This document shows positions 1-9,363 of a stretch of 64,000 nt of DNA, one piece after another (within the stretch, counting starts at the first letter, position 1; each line of letters begins with the position of its first letter). Position numbers and translations under genes: made by a program. Source of the stretch: Patiriisocius marinistellae (GTDB lineage Bacteria > Bacteroidota > Bacteroidia > Flavobacteriales > Flavobacteriaceae); assembly GCF_009014635.1 (NCBI RefSeq), contig NZ_BKCF01000002.1, forward strand, positions 62,001 through 126,000, given 5' to 3'. The notes beneath the pieces are model-generated. The model saw nothing but the letters and a program-made list of their open reading frames with translations, had not been told where the DNA came from and did not search any database.

Positions 1-114
1 AGCAAATACAGATTTGCTCTCCCATGTATACGTCATTTCGCCGGCAAACTCATTATTTTCATAAATTACAAACCGACCTTTTTTACCTTTATCTTCTCTT
101 TCAATTTTATTCAT
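1..114 (-). CDS. GNAT-type acetyltransferase, N-terminal part (cut by window edge)
   Basis: Reading the minus strand from an ATG at 112-114 gives 38 codons open to the window edge. The peptide begins MNKIEREDKGKKGRFVIYEN and continues with a GEMTYTW segment. This layout (a short polar strand, then E-N-x4-AEMTY) resembles the start of the small YidJ-like GNAT proteins (Acetyltransf_CG family, about 95 residues), which are predicted single-domain N-acetyltransferases of unknown substrate. The acetyl-CoA binding region is outside the window, so the assignment rests on the N-terminal pattern only. Confidence 0.6.
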   Translation of the reverse strand, partial: MNKIEREDKGKKGRFVIYENNEFAGEMTYTWESKSVFA

Positions 115-190
115 GTGTTTATTATTTTAATATATGCAATTATAATCTTATCAAATAAAAAGTTACTATGTAAGTTATAAATTTGAGTAT

Positions 191-233
191 AAAAAATTGC
201 TTTTCTTTATTAAAATTTAACAAAGAAAAGCAA
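191..233 (-). terminator. Rho-independent terminator after katE
   Basis: A perfect 12-bp inverted repeat (TTGCTTTTCTTT at 197-208, AAAGAAAAGCAA at 222-233) closes a 13-nt loop. Read on the minus strand the stem is followed by a run of six T (191-196), the expected order for termination of the katE transcript, which ends at 301. Confidence 0.7.
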
Positions 234-300
234 CAAATAACCTTTAATCAATATTATAGAAATATACTAACTTCTTCAATACATATTATTTATTCCTAAA

Positions 301-2448
301 TTAAACCGCAATATTTTGAGCTTCTTTAGCTCTATTCCAGTTTCTATGATTTGCAATAGCGCTAATAAAATCTGACGCTTTTCCATTTACAAAAATAGCT
401 GCATCATTATTCTTAAAATTTTTAATTTCAGACATATCTATTAATTGCTCACCTTCTTTATCTACTGAAATGGCTTTGCAATATTTTAATGTTTCATTTA
501 AAAATTTAATAAATTTTTTATTTTCACTTAATTTATCAATAGATTTTTTGCCACCTGGAATATATACTGCATCAAATAAAACACTCTCTGTGGTTGCAAT
601 TGAAGCATCAACTTTATGAGTCATATCTTCATCACATTTTATAGTTCCTCCATGTGGAGCAATTATATTTACGATTGCCTTTTCTTTTTCTAAAGCCGTT
701 TTCATCTTCTTAAACTGCTTCATTGAAAACCCATCTGATGCTAGCACAGCTATTTTTCTACTTTCTATAGTGTCAAATTTTGTGTTAGACTGGCTTAAAG
801 CTTCAGAAGAATCGAGATAATTTTTCTTTTTCTTAGGTTGGTGTTTCTTTTCACTGGCATCTGCACCAATTGCTTGGTTTATTGGTTTGTCTATATCTTT
901 AGGTACCTGTAAACCTAAATTTTCGGCTACAGTATCTGATAGATTTTTATCAATTTGGGCAATGAGCCAAAGCATGCGTTCTTGGATTGTTTGTACCTCG
1001 CATTTGCCTAATTCAAAACTATATGCCTCTGCAACATGCTTTTGTTCCCAATCGCTTAAACTTCTATAAAAGAGGGCTGGTTGCGAAAAGTGGTCGCTAA
1101 AGCTTTCACTTCTGTTTCTTATTTTATGTGCTTCTATTTTTTCTTCGTAATGAGTAAATCCACCATCTGTTTCACCATTTAAGTAGGGGCATCCACCGCC
1201 TAAAGTGTTAGGTGAATAGGCAGTACGCCCCTTTGGGATATCCATTTGCATATGACCATCACGCTGATTGTTATGCACATCGCCTAATGGTTTGTTTATT
1301 GGTAATTGATGAAAATTATGACTACCTAACCTGGATAGTTGTGTATCTCGGTACGAAAATAATCGCCCTTGTAATAATGGATCATTCGTAAAATCTATAC
1401 CTGGCACAATGTTTCCTGGCAAGAATGCAACCTGTTCTGTTTCAGCAAAAAAGTTTTCAGGGTTTTTGTTTAATACCATTTTACCTATAATTTGTACAGG
1501 CACCATTTCTTCTGGAATTAGTTTGGTAGGATCCAGCAAATCGAAATCATATTTGTGTTCATCTTCTTCTGGTACAACCTGAATACCTAATTCCCATTCA
1601 GGAAACATTCCCTGGTCTATGGCATCCCATAAATCTCTACGATGAAAATCACTATCTGCACCACTAATTTTAACTGCCTCTTCCCAGGTTACTGAATGCA
1701 CACCCAATTTAGGTTTCCAATGAAATTTCACAAAATGTGCTTTTCCTTTTTTATTTACTAATCTAAATGTGTGAATTCCAAAACCTTCCATCATTCTTAA
1801 ACTTCTAGGTATTCCTCTATCACTCATCACCCATATATGATTGTGTAAGGTTTCAGTAGTAAGTGTTACGAAATCATAAAATGTATCATGCGCAGATGCT
1901 GCTTGGGGTATTTCGTTATTGGGTTCTGGTTTTACTGAGTGAATAAGGTCTGGAAATTTCATGGCATCCTGAATGAAAAATACAGGCATATTATTACCTA
2001 CAAGATCCCAAGTACCTTCTTCCGTGTAAAATTTTACAGCAAAACCTCTTACATCACGAGCTAAATCTGTAGATCCTTTTGAACCTGCAACAGTAGAAAA
2101 TCGTGCAAAAACGGGAGTCCTTCTTGAAGTATCGGTAAAAATACCTGCTTTAGATAAATCTTCAATACTTTCATATAATTCAAAATACCCATGAGCGGCA
2201 CTACCTCGTGCATGTACTATACGTTCCGGAATTCTTTCGTGGTCAAAATTGTGAATCTTCTCTCTCAATAAGAAATCTTCCAGAAGTGTTGGACCTCGTT
2301 CTCCTGCTTTTAAAGAATTGTGAGTATCATTTACTTTTAAGCCTTGCCTGGTCTTCATAGGCTGGTCTTTACCATCAAGATGATAGTTGCTTAGTTGATC
2401 AATTTTTTTGGAGGTTTCTTTTTTTGAAGTTTTTTTCTTAGCACACAT
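301..2448 (-). CDS. katE: Large-subunit (clade II) heme catalase
   Basis: A 715-residue monofunctional catalase that disproportionates hydrogen peroxide to water and oxygen. Visible landmarks are the distal His in RIVHARGSAAHG (H79), the catalytic Asn in GNNMPVFF (N152) and the proximal heme ligand Tyr in RLFSYRDTQ (Y366). The H-to-N and H-to-Y spacings (73 and 287) equal those of E. coli HPII. The length and the C-terminal 150 residues (about 560-715, with a SRKIAVLASDG strand) show the flavodoxin/GATase-like extra domain of large catalases. The N-terminus is Lys/Ser/Thr-rich with no signal peptide, so it is probably cytoplasmic. It is monocistronic, diverges from the YetF-like gene and has its own terminator. 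Confidence 0.96.
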   Translation of the reverse strand: MCAKKKTSKKETSKKIDQLSNYHLDGKDQPMKTRQGLKVNDTHNSLKAGERGPTLLEDFLLREKIHNFDHERIPERIVHARGSAAHGYFELYESIEDLSKAGIFTDTSRRTPVFARFSTVAGSKGSTDLARDVRGFAVKFYTEEGTWDLVGNNMPVFFIQDAMKFPDLIHSVKPEPNNEIPQAASAHDTFYDFVTLTTETLHNHIWVMSDRGIPRSLRMMEGFGIHTFRLVNKKGKAHFVKFHWKPKLGVHSVTWEEAVKISGADSDFHRRDLWDAIDQGMFPEWELGIQVVPEEDEHKYDFDLLDPTKLIPEEMVPVQIIGKMVLNKNPENFFAETEQVAFLPGNIVPGIDFTNDPLLQGRLFSYRDTQLSRLGSHNFHQLPINKPLGDVHNNQRDGHMQMDIPKGRTAYSPNTLGGGCPYLNGETDGGFTHYEEKIEAHKIRNRSESFSDHFSQPALFYRSLSDWEQKHVAEAYSFELGKCEVQTIQERMLWLIAQIDKNLSDTVAENLGLQVPKDIDKPINQAIGADASEKKHQPKKKKNYLDSSEALSQSNTKFDTIESRKIAVLASDGFSMKQFKKMKTALEKEKAIVNIIAPHGGTIKCDEDMTHKVDASIATTESVLFDAVYIPGGKKSIDKLSENKKFIKFLNETLKYCKAISVDKEGEQLIDMSEIKNFKNNDAAIFVNGKASDFISAIANHRNWNRAKEAQNIAV

Positions 2449-2595
2449 ATTTACTGATTTTTAAAATTCACTTTAAATTTCAGAAAATTGAAATTTTATA
2501 TTTAACAATATTTAGTTAAAAATTAACGCAATCAATAAATCGACTTAGAGTTTAATAATTTGTTAACTAAATTTCAGAATTGTTTAACAAAAAGC

Positions 2596-2628
2596 TTGTT
2601 TATCGAACTTTATTGCTAACTAGCTTTG
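2596..2628 (+). promoter_or_regulatory. Flavobacterial-type promoter for the YetF/SemiSWEET genes
   Basis: TAGCTTTG at 2621-2628 fits the Bacteroidota -7 consensus TAnnTTTG, and a TTG at 2596-2598 sits 22 bp upstream as a possible -33 element. The start codon at 2650 follows about 15-20 nt after the expected transcription start. Confidence 0.5.
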
Positions 2629-2649
2629 TAGATAACTAAACTCTAAACT

Positions 2650-3174
2650 ATGGAAAACTGGATCTTTGCAGCATTACCTATTCTTTTAAAAGTGACATTA
2701 ACTGTCCTTGCAATTTTTACAATCATCATCATTATTACCAGGGTTTCCGGGCTTCGGACCTTTGCAAAAATGTCCAGCTTTGATTTTGCATCCACTATCG
2801 CAGTAGGTTCCATATTAGCTGCTGTGGTAATGAACACAGATCAGTCTATTTTGAAGGGCGGAATTGCATTAGTGGCTGTTATTGGTTATCAAACAATTTT
2901 CTCTTTCGCAAAGCGGAAATTTGAATGGTTTGACGCTTTATTTACTAATAAACCCATGCTTCTTATGAAAGATGGAGAGTTTTTAAAAGATAATATGAAA
3001 AAGACTAATGTAAGCCTCGAAGATTTATATGCAAAATTAAGAGAGGCAAATGTGAGAGATACCAGCGAGGTCTTAGCAATGGTTATGGAAAGTACTGGAG
3101 ATATTTCGGTAATTCATACAGATGTAAAGGATAATCTTGCTTCGGAAATTTTAACGGGGGTGCGTAAAGATTAG
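2650..3174 (+). CDS. DUF421/YetF-like membrane protein
   Basis: A 174-residue protein with three hydrophobic helices in the first 85 residues, then a soluble C-terminal part. The segment ITRVSGLRTFAKMSSFDFA followed by GSILA matches the conserved core of the YetF family, in which R-x-xG-K/R-x-FA-x-M-x-x-FDF precedes the second helix. Family members are inner-membrane proteins with a small cytoplasmic YetF domain; their role is not settled (stress and spore-related phenotypes in Bacillus). It is followed after 4 nt by the SemiSWEET gene, so the two are probably co-transcribed. Confidence 0.85.
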   Translation: MENWIFAALPILLKVTLTVLAIFTIIIIITRVSGLRTFAKMSSFDFASTIAVGSILAAVVMNTDQSILKGGIALVAVIGYQTIFSFAKRKFEWFDALFTNKPMLLMKDGEFLKDNMKKTNVSLEDLYAKLREANVRDTSEVLAMVMESTGDISVIHTDVKDNLASEILTGVRKD

Positions 3175-3178
3175 TCTA

Positions 3179-3439
3179 ATGGAACATCAGGAAATCATTG
3201 GGACATTAGCTGGAATATTTACAACCGTTGCGGTGATACCACAAATTGTCAAAGCAGTACAGACCAAAAAAGTGAATGATATAAGTCCCGTTTTCTTTTC
3301 AGTTTTACTATTAGGAGTTGGACTTTGGACGTACTACGGAATTTTAAAAAAAGACTGGCCTATAATTTTAACTAACGGAATTTCATTTTTATTAAATGGC
3401 TTTATGTTAGTTTTTTATTTTGTAACCAAGGAGAAATAG
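3179..3439 (+). CDS. SemiSWEET-type sugar transporter
   Basis: An 86-residue protein with three predicted transmembrane helices, the size of a single bacterial SemiSWEET triple-helix bundle. The PQ-loop motif is present as AVIPQIVKA near residue 20, and the SPVFF and LWTYYGI segments match the second helix of the family. SemiSWEETs work as homodimers that carry mono- or disaccharides across the inner membrane by facilitated diffusion. The start lies 4 nt after the YetF-like gene, and a third membrane gene follows after 15 nt, suggesting one three-gene transcript. Confidence 0.9.
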   Translation: MEHQEIIGTLAGIFTTVAVIPQIVKAVQTKKVNDISPVFFSVLLLGVGLWTYYGILKKDWPIILTNGISFLLNGFMLVFYFVTKEK

Positions 3440-3454
3440 AAGCGATTTTTATAT

Positions 3455-3985
3455 ATGAAAAACTTTTTAAAAAATAACAAACAAGCATTTATAGGCGGAA
3501 TTATTACTACATTTTTAATAGCGCTAGGAGTTTTTCTTTTAGGAAATATTTCTGGATACGAAGCAAAAAAATTAATTGCTACATCAATGCAGGGATTTAA
3601 CATGTTGTGCAATACAATTGTTTTAGCTTCTGCTACAATATTAGCTTTGCTTTTAACATTGCTGGGTATTAGTACAGGTACAGAAACAAAATTAAAAAAG
3701 AGACATTATCAACAAGTTTTAAGCATTGCAAAATTTGATACTATTTTGTTTATAAGTGCTTTAATATTATTTCAATTTTTTAATATACCTATAACTGAAG
3801 CTGAAAATGTTGAAACCAGCTGGTTTAAATATATATATTGGGCAACATTATTTTCGTCTTCAATAATTAGTGGTATGATGGTAACAACTGTATTAATGCT
3901 TTATAGGACAGTAGCAAATATTATTGCTATTGTGGGGTTAAAAAAAGAAAATCATCAACTGCTAGATACTGATGGAGAGGATTGA
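3455..3985 (+). CDS. Hypothetical four-helix membrane protein
   Basis: A 176-residue protein I cannot assign to a named family. Four hydrophobic segments are visible (about 14-34, 50-70, 93-112 and 127-152), with a basic loop KLKKRHYQQ between helices two and three and an acidic C-terminus. There is no signal peptide cleavage motif. It follows the SemiSWEET gene by 15 nt on the same strand and probably shares its transcript. The composition is typical of the surrounding genome. Confidence 0.7.
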   Translation: MKNFLKNNKQAFIGGIITTFLIALGVFLLGNISGYEAKKLIATSMQGFNMLCNTIVLASATILALLLTLLGISTGTETKLKKRHYQQVLSIAKFDTILFISALILFQFFNIPITEAENVETSWFKYIYWATLFSSSIISGMMVTTVLMLYRTVANIIAIVGLKKENHQLLDTDGED

Positions 3986-4006
3986 GACAAAATTTCAATA
4001 AATCTT

Positions 4007-5209
4007 TTACCTTCCAAATTTATAATATTCTAAAAAAGGGTGAGGGGTATTTTCAATACTTGCAACAATTGCTTCCATTCCCATAATGCTAAATGTAATA
4101 CCATTACCTCCAAAACCTAATATATAATGTTCATTTTTTGTAGCATCTGGTTTTCCCATATAGGGTAAACCGTCTTTTGTTTCTCCAAAGGTTCCTGCCC
4201 AATTATAATCTGTTATAAACGGAATATCAGGAAATGTTTCATTAAACTGTTTTGATAAATTTTTAGATTTTTTTTCGAGTAGACCATCTCTGGCTTTAGC
4301 ATTTTTGAAATTTTCATCCCCTCCTCCCATAATTATTCTTCCATCTTGTGTATTTCTAAAATAGAGATAGGGTTTTGATGTGTCCCAAAATAGATTGTCT
4401 TTAAATGATTTTGGAATAGATTTTAAAGTTTCCGAAGCAAGAGCATAGGTGCTTTTTAATTTTACAATGTTCTCTTTCAACGTATAACTACTTTCATAGC
4501 CTGTACAATGCACTACATGTTCAGTAGTTATTTTCTTACCATCTTTTGTCTTAAGTGTTAACTTTTCATTTGTTTGATTAATGGTATCAATTTCTGTTCT
4601 ATCATAAATTTGAAGTCCTTTTTTTACACAAACTTTTAATAGATCTTGAGTAAATTTATAAGGATCCATACAACCACCAGATTTAGATTTTATTCCAGCC
4701 AAGCCATCTTTAATGCCTAAAGCAGTAAGCTCTTTATTTTCCAACCATAAAACATCAAAACCATGTTCTTTTCGGATTTTGAATTCTGTTTTTAAGTATT
4801 CTACATCTCGCTTATTTGTAGTGAAATAAATACTATTCTTTAATTCAAAATTACAATTAGATTTAATCTCTTTACTTAAATCATATAAGGTGAAAATTGC
4901 TTTTTCACAAGCTTTATAGCTAGACACGGCAAGAGTCAAGCCACACTGTTCAATGAGCTCATGAAGAGGGACATCGACTTCATATTGTAACATTGCTGTA
5001 CTGGCAGCGCTGCTACCATTAAAGACATCGCGTTTTTCTATTAATATTACATTATATTTTTTAAGCAATAATTGATATGCAATCAAGCTCCCAGTAATTC
5101 CACCCCCTATAATAACTATTTGACTTGATACATCTTCTGTCAAACTAGGATAGCTTGTATCCATTGCATTTTTAATTAACCAGAAGGGTTCATTTGAACG
5201 TAAATCCAT
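4007..5209 (-). CDS. FAD-dependent oxidoreductase, DAO family
   Basis: A 400-residue flavoprotein. The N-terminal dinucleotide-binding fold is clear: IVIIGGGITG at 31-40 and an acidic strand end at ILIEKRD near 57-61. The C-terminus carries the second FAD-contact motif, ILGFGGNGITFS. The overall layout, including the YALASETL and AGTFGETKDGLPYMG segments, is that of D-amino-acid oxidase-like enzymes (glycine oxidase, gamma-glutamylputrescine oxidase). These oxidise amines or amino acids with release of H2O2, but the substrate cannot be read from the sequence. There is no signal peptide. It lies 36 nt downstream of a hypothetical gene on the same strand. Confidence 0.88.
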   Translation of the reverse strand: MDLRSNEPFWLIKNAMDTSYPSLTEDVSSQIVIIGGGITGSLIAYQLLLKKYNVILIEKRDVFNGSSAASTAMLQYEVDVPLHELIEQCGLTLAVSSYKACEKAIFTLYDLSKEIKSNCNFELKNSIYFTTNKRDVEYLKTEFKIRKEHGFDVLWLENKELTALGIKDGLAGIKSKSGGCMDPYKFTQDLLKVCVKKGLQIYDRTEIDTINQTNEKLTLKTKDGKKITTEHVVHCTGYESSYTLKENIVKLKSTYALASETLKSIPKSFKDNLFWDTSKPYLYFRNTQDGRIIMGGGDENFKNAKARDGLLEKKSKNLSKQFNETFPDIPFITDYNWAGTFGETKDGLPYMGKPDATKNEHYILGFGGNGITFSIMGMEAIVASIENTPHPFLEYYKFGR

Positions 5210-5245
5210 AATATTAGTTTTATTTAAAAAAATAGAATTTCCTAT

Positions 5246-5866
5246 TTACTCTTCAAGAGCAAAAGGTTGTAGTAGGGCGTCTGTTAAACCTAGCCAATTT
5301 AAACCAGCAAGTCCAATAGTATTTCCCATTAATATTGCAGCGTTTCTGATGGTGTCTTTTAAGGGTATGTCTTTAATATTTTTTTGTTGATTTCTACCAT
5401 GTACTTCGGCAAAAAGATACGTTCCCATTCTTCTAACTACAAAAGTATTTGTGGATTCATCATCAAAGAAATGCGCCACTACGTCCTTTGAGTTTTCTGG
5501 TGATTTGCACGGTTTTAATGTAAATGTTAGAAAAGGATAGTCATCATTTTCTTTACTTTCCTGCACGTTAATAATATCAGTCCAGTCAAATCCATTACCT
5601 GAAGGATTTCCGGGTCCAGGAATATCAATTTTCACAAAATTTCCTGTTTTAAAAGTAGTTGTAATTTTCAGGGTTTTTGCATCCACTAAATAAAAAGATG
5701 CTTTAACTTTATCTGAAAAAGATTCCCAATTATTTATAGCTTTAAGCCTCTTATACAATTCTGAATAATTAGATTTAGCTATACTAATATTTGGACTCGT
5801 TTTCATACTTACAATTTCATGAAAATCGCCTTTTTTTTGTTTAGGAAAATCTGGAAATGTTTTCAT
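5246..5866 (-). CDS. Hypothetical soluble protein
   Basis: A 206-residue protein without recognised domain, signal peptide or transmembrane segment. It contains a Gly/Pro-rich turn (IPGPGNPSGNGFDW, about 84-97) and a C-terminal hydrophobic helix region (IGLAGLNWLGLTDAL). It is upstream of the FAD oxidoreductase with 36 nt between them, so the two may form an operon. A -7-like element lies 17 nt before its start codon. I can offer no function. Confidence 0.65.
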   Translation of the reverse strand: MKTFPDFPKQKKGDFHEIVSMKTSPNISIAKSNYSELYKRLKAINNWESFSDKVKASFYLVDAKTLKITTTFKTGNFVKIDIPGPGNPSGNGFDWTDIINVQESKENDDYPFLTFTLKPCKSPENSKDVVAHFFDDESTNTFVVRRMGTYLFAEVHGRNQQKNIKDIPLKDTIRNAAILMGNTIGLAGLNWLGLTDALLQPFALEE

Positions 5867-5882
5867 ATTGATTTTTTTTACT

Positions 5883-5890
5883 CAAATGTA
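5883..5890 (-). promoter_or_regulatory. -7 promoter element for the hypothetical/FAD oxidase pair
   Basis: On the minus strand this reads TACATTTG, an exact match to TAnnTTTG, 17 nt before the ATG at 5866. No clear TTG -33 element is present at the usual distance, so the call is tentative. Confidence 0.4.
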
Positions 5891-6076
5891 CATTACAAAT
5901 TCTTTTGACTAAATAAGGTTTGGCTAAAAATTAACCATCTTTTTTTTCAGAATATCTTCCATTCTTAAACATTTCAGAAATACATAAAAGAAATATTTTA
6001 ATGTCTAAATTTTTAATTGTCCGTTATTTAAGTTTAAAGAAGTTATTTAAAAACTTTAATTACTATGCGTGCATAA

Positions 6077-6084
6077 TAAATTTG
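6077..6084 (+). promoter_or_regulatory. -7 promoter element for glpKD
   Basis: TAAATTTG matches TAnnTTTG and lies 57 nt before the glpK start, leaving a leader of about 50 nt. The -33 region is AT-rich (CTTTAA) without a convincing TTG. The 275-nt gap between the divergent genes shows nothing else I can name. Confidence 0.4.
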
Positions 6085-6140
6085 AATCGCCTAATTTCGC
6101 ATCAGTTGAAATAACCAACCGCAACAATTTTTTTTAAATT

Positions 6141-7622
6141 ATGGATGGAGATTATATAATTGCATTAGACCAAGGTACTACAAGTACACGAAGTATACTT
6201 TTTGATACGGAGGGGAACATTGTAAAGATTTTTCAAAAAGAACTAACGCAATATTACCCAAGGACCGGGTGGGTAGAGCATGACCCTATGGAAATTATTA
6301 AACATCAGAAGGAAACGCTACAACGCTTATTTGATGAAACTAACATCCAGCCCAATCAAGTGAAAGCAATAGGTATCACTAACCAGCGGGAAACTACAGT
6401 AGTTTGGGATAAAGTTACAGGTAAACCTATTTATAATGCTATAGTATGGCTAGATAACCGCAGTAAAGCATTTTGTGAGCAATTAAAGACAGAAGGTTTT
6501 GAGGACTATGTAAGAGAAAACACAGGCTTGGTTATTGACGCTTATTTTTCGGCAACAAAATTACATTGGATTTTAAACAATGTTCCTGGTGCAAAAGAAA
6601 AAGCTGAAGCTGGAGAATTACTTTTTGGAACCATTGATAGTTGGCTAATCTATAATTTAACAACAGAAAAAAATCACCTTACAGATCACACAAATGCATC
6701 TAGAACAATGCTATATAATTGTAAGAAATTGCAATGGGATGAAATGTTGTTAAAACAATTTAATATTCCTAAAACAATGTTACCCTCTGTGCAAACATCC
6801 TCTTCTTTTTTTGGTGATGTACTTATTAATGGAACAACTATTCCCATTTATGGAGTTGCAGGAGATCAACAAGCTGCTTTGTTTGGACAAGGAGGATTTA
6901 AATCTGGAATTGCAAAAAATACATATGGCACTGGATGCTTTATGTTATTAAACACAGGTGATAAATTCGTTTCTTTAAAAAATGGTTTGCTTACAACAAT
7001 TGCTTGTAGTCTTCCGGATCAAAATATACATTATGCCGTGGAAGGTAGTATATTTATTGGAGGCGCTTGCATACAATGGTTACGAGATAAACTTAATATT
7101 ATTAAAGAAGCACAAGAAACCGAGACGATTTGTAATAGTATTCCTCCACTGGAAGATGTATATGTTGTTCCAGCATTTGCAGGTCTTGGAGCACCCTATT
7201 GGGATGCAAAAGCCAAAGGAGCCATATACGGATTAACTCTAGATAGTGGCAAAGCCGAAATTATAAAAGCAACCGTCGAAGCATTAGCCTACCAAACAAA
7301 AGATGTACTATGGGCCATGCAAGAAGAAGAGGGTATTAAATTAAAAAAATTACAAGTAGATGGCGGTGCGAGTGCTAATGGATATTTGATGCAATTCCAA
7401 GCAGATATTTTAAATGTACCTGTTGAAAAGCCAAAAATGATTGAAGTTACTGCCCTAGGAGCGGCATTTCTTGCGGGAATAAAAGCAGGAATATGGAGAA
7501 TTGAAGATATTTCAAAACTTAAAATGACCGAAACCATTTATAGTCCAAAAATGAGCACAGAAACTCGCGATAAAAAATATGCTGGTTGGAAAAAAGCAGT
7601 TGAAAGAACAAGAGAGATTTAA
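6141..7622 (+). CDS. glpK: Glycerol kinase
   Basis: A 493-residue kinase of the FGGY family that phosphorylates glycerol to sn-glycerol 3-phosphate using ATP. Residues 6-14 (IIALDQGTT) form the phosphate-binding start, GITNQRETT is the FGGY glycerol kinase motif, and AIVWLDNR, GTIDSWLI and VDGGASANGYLMQ are typical glycerol kinase segments. The length equals that of bacterial GlpK (about 500). glpD follows 7 nt later, so the pair makes dihydroxyacetone phosphate from glycerol. No glpF facilitator or glpR regulator is adjacent. Confidence 0.97.
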   Translation: MDGDYIIALDQGTTSTRSILFDTEGNIVKIFQKELTQYYPRTGWVEHDPMEIIKHQKETLQRLFDETNIQPNQVKAIGITNQRETTVVWDKVTGKPIYNAIVWLDNRSKAFCEQLKTEGFEDYVRENTGLVIDAYFSATKLHWILNNVPGAKEKAEAGELLFGTIDSWLIYNLTTEKNHLTDHTNASRTMLYNCKKLQWDEMLLKQFNIPKTMLPSVQTSSSFFGDVLINGTTIPIYGVAGDQQAALFGQGGFKSGIAKNTYGTGCFMLLNTGDKFVSLKNGLLTTIACSLPDQNIHYAVEGSIFIGGACIQWLRDKLNIIKEAQETETICNSIPPLEDVYVVPAFAGLGAPYWDAKAKGAIYGLTLDSGKAEIIKATVEALAYQTKDVLWAMQEEEGIKLKKLQVDGGASANGYLMQFQADILNVPVEKPKMIEVTALGAAFLAGIKAGIWRIEDISKLKMTETIYSPKMSTETRDKKYAGWKKAVERTREI

Positions 7623-7629
7623 ATTTACG

Positions 7630-9312
7630 ATGGAAGCCATACACACTTTTTCAGTATTAAATAGAGTCGCACAATTACAAAAAATTGAGACGGTTCCTTA
7701 TGATTTGGTTATCATTGGCGGAGGTGTAACAGGTGCTGGAATAGCATTAGACGCTGCCTCACGCGGACTCAAAACCTGCTTGGTAGAAAAAAATGACTTT
7801 GCTTCTGGTACAAGTAATAAATCGACAAAACTCATTCATGGAGGCTTGCGTTACCTTAAACAATTAGAAATTGGGCTTGTAAAAGAATCTGGAAGAGAGC
7901 GTGCCATCGTTCATAAATTGGCACCCCATCTCGTTATCCCAGAAAAAATGCTTTTGCCGCTCACTAAAAATGGTACGTATGGAGCGTTACTTACTTCAAT
8001 AGGTTTAAAAGTATATGATTTACTTGCAAATGTAGAAGGTGATGACCGTAGAAAAATGCTTGATAAAAACGAAACTTTAGCATTAGAGCCACTACTTTCT
8101 GAAAACACATTGTTAGGAGGTGGTTATTATTCTGAATATCGAACTGACGATGCCCGTTTAACAATTGAATTGTTAAAAACAGCATCTAGCTATGGAGCTA
8201 CAATAATTAATTATGCTGAAATGACTGGCTTTCAATATAGTACCAAGAATAAAGTAAACGGTATAATCTGTATTGATCATAATACTGATGAAACATTTGA
8301 AATTAAAGCTAAACGATTAGTCTCAGCAACAGGACCTTGGGTAGATTTACTTCGGAAAAAAGACGGATCCTTAGACAAAAAGCATTTGTATTTAACAAAA
8401 GGAGTGCATTTGGTTTTTCCGTTTCAGAAGTTACCCGTAAAGCAATCTATTTATTTTGATGCTCCAGATGGGCGAATGTTATTTGCAATTCCTAGAGGTA
8501 GAATAACCTACGTGGGTACTACAGACACTCCGTATAATAATTCTTTAGAACGCGTTGTAACTACGAAGAATGATGTTGCTTATGTAATTAAAGCTATTAA
8601 TGAAACATTTAAAACAAGTACTGTTACTGAAAAAGATATAGAAAGTACTTGGGCTGGTTTGCGCCCCTTAATTCATGAGAAATCTACATCACCTTCAGAG
8701 GTTTCTCGAAAGGATGAAATATTTGTTTCGGAAAGAGGTTTAATTTCAATTGCTGGTGGGAAATTAACAGGTTATCGCAAAATGGCGCAGCGTGTTATTG
8801 AAAAAGTTTTAGATACCATGAAGCAAAAATATAAAGTTGATTTAAAAAAATCTACTACAAAAAATATTTCACTAACAATACCAGCGTTTAAAACAGCTGC
8901 TGAGGTAGCTATTTATAAATCTGAAATTAATCAAAGAATTAAAAGTTTAGGAGTATTTGATGAATTTGAAGTTGATTACTTAATCGCCACCTATGGAAAA
9001 CAAACAGAATTAATCATTGAAAAATCTTTAAAATTTCAGAATACAAACCTTAAAGAAAAGTTTATTAGGGCAGAATTATGGTTTTGTATTACCTACGAAA
9101 TGGTGAATAGCCTTACCGATTTTTTTGTGAGAAGAACTGGACGGTTATACTTTAATATTGACAGTGTTATTGCATTCAAAAGTATAATTTTAGAAGATTG
9201 TATTCAGATTTTGAAATGGGATGAGCAAAGAGTTGATAAAGAAATTACTGAGCTAAACGTGCTTATAAAAGATGCAACTACCTTTTATGAGGAGGAAATA
9301 AAAACACAATAA
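7630..9312 (+). CDS. glpD: Aerobic glycerol-3-phosphate dehydrogenase
   Basis: A 560-residue FAD enzyme that oxidises sn-glycerol 3-phosphate to dihydroxyacetone phosphate and feeds electrons to quinone at the inner membrane. It shows the FAD fold motif VIIGGGVTGAG (28-37), TNKSTKLIHGGLRYLKQ, the TYVGTTDTPY segment and the C-terminal FVRRTGRLYF of the GlpD C-terminal domain. I chose the ATG at 7630 (MEAIHTFSV), 7 nt after glpK. An upstream ATG at 7579 would overlap glpK by 44 nt and add a basic tail not seen in the family. Confidence 0.96.
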   Translation: MEAIHTFSVLNRVAQLQKIETVPYDLVIIGGGVTGAGIALDAASRGLKTCLVEKNDFASGTSNKSTKLIHGGLRYLKQLEIGLVKESGRERAIVHKLAPHLVIPEKMLLPLTKNGTYGALLTSIGLKVYDLLANVEGDDRRKMLDKNETLALEPLLSENTLLGGGYYSEYRTDDARLTIELLKTASSYGATIINYAEMTGFQYSTKNKVNGIICIDHNTDETFEIKAKRLVSATGPWVDLLRKKDGSLDKKHLYLTKGVHLVFPFQKLPVKQSIYFDAPDGRMLFAIPRGRITYVGTTDTPYNNSLERVVTTKNDVAYVIKAINETFKTSTVTEKDIESTWAGLRPLIHEKSTSPSEVSRKDEIFVSERGLISIAGGKLTGYRKMAQRVIEKVLDTMKQKYKVDLKKSTTKNISLTIPAFKTAAEVAIYKSEINQRIKSLGVFDEFEVDYLIATYGKQTELIIEKSLKFQNTNLKEKFIRAELWFCITYEMVNSLTDFFVRRTGRLYFNIDSVIAFKSIILEDCIQILKWDEQRVDKEITELNVLIKDATTFYEEEIKTQ

Positions 9313-9346
9313 ATCCCCAAACAAATTATGTCTCGGGATTTTTCGT
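9311..9346 (+). terminator. Terminator between glpD and the DUF2141 gene
   Basis: The 7-bp inverted repeat AAATCCC (9311-9317) / GGGATTT (9335-9341) is followed by a T-rich run. It lies between convergent genes and overlaps the glpD stop codon. The stem is short with a 17-nt loop, so strength is uncertain. Confidence 0.45.
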
Positions 9347-9363
9347 TTTTGATTAAATTGATT

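Noticed and set aside
7579-7629. Upstream ATG for glpD at 7579
   Set aside because: It would overlap glpK by 44 nt and add a 17-residue basic tail. The ATG at 7630 gives the family N-terminus and sits 7 nt after the glpK stop.
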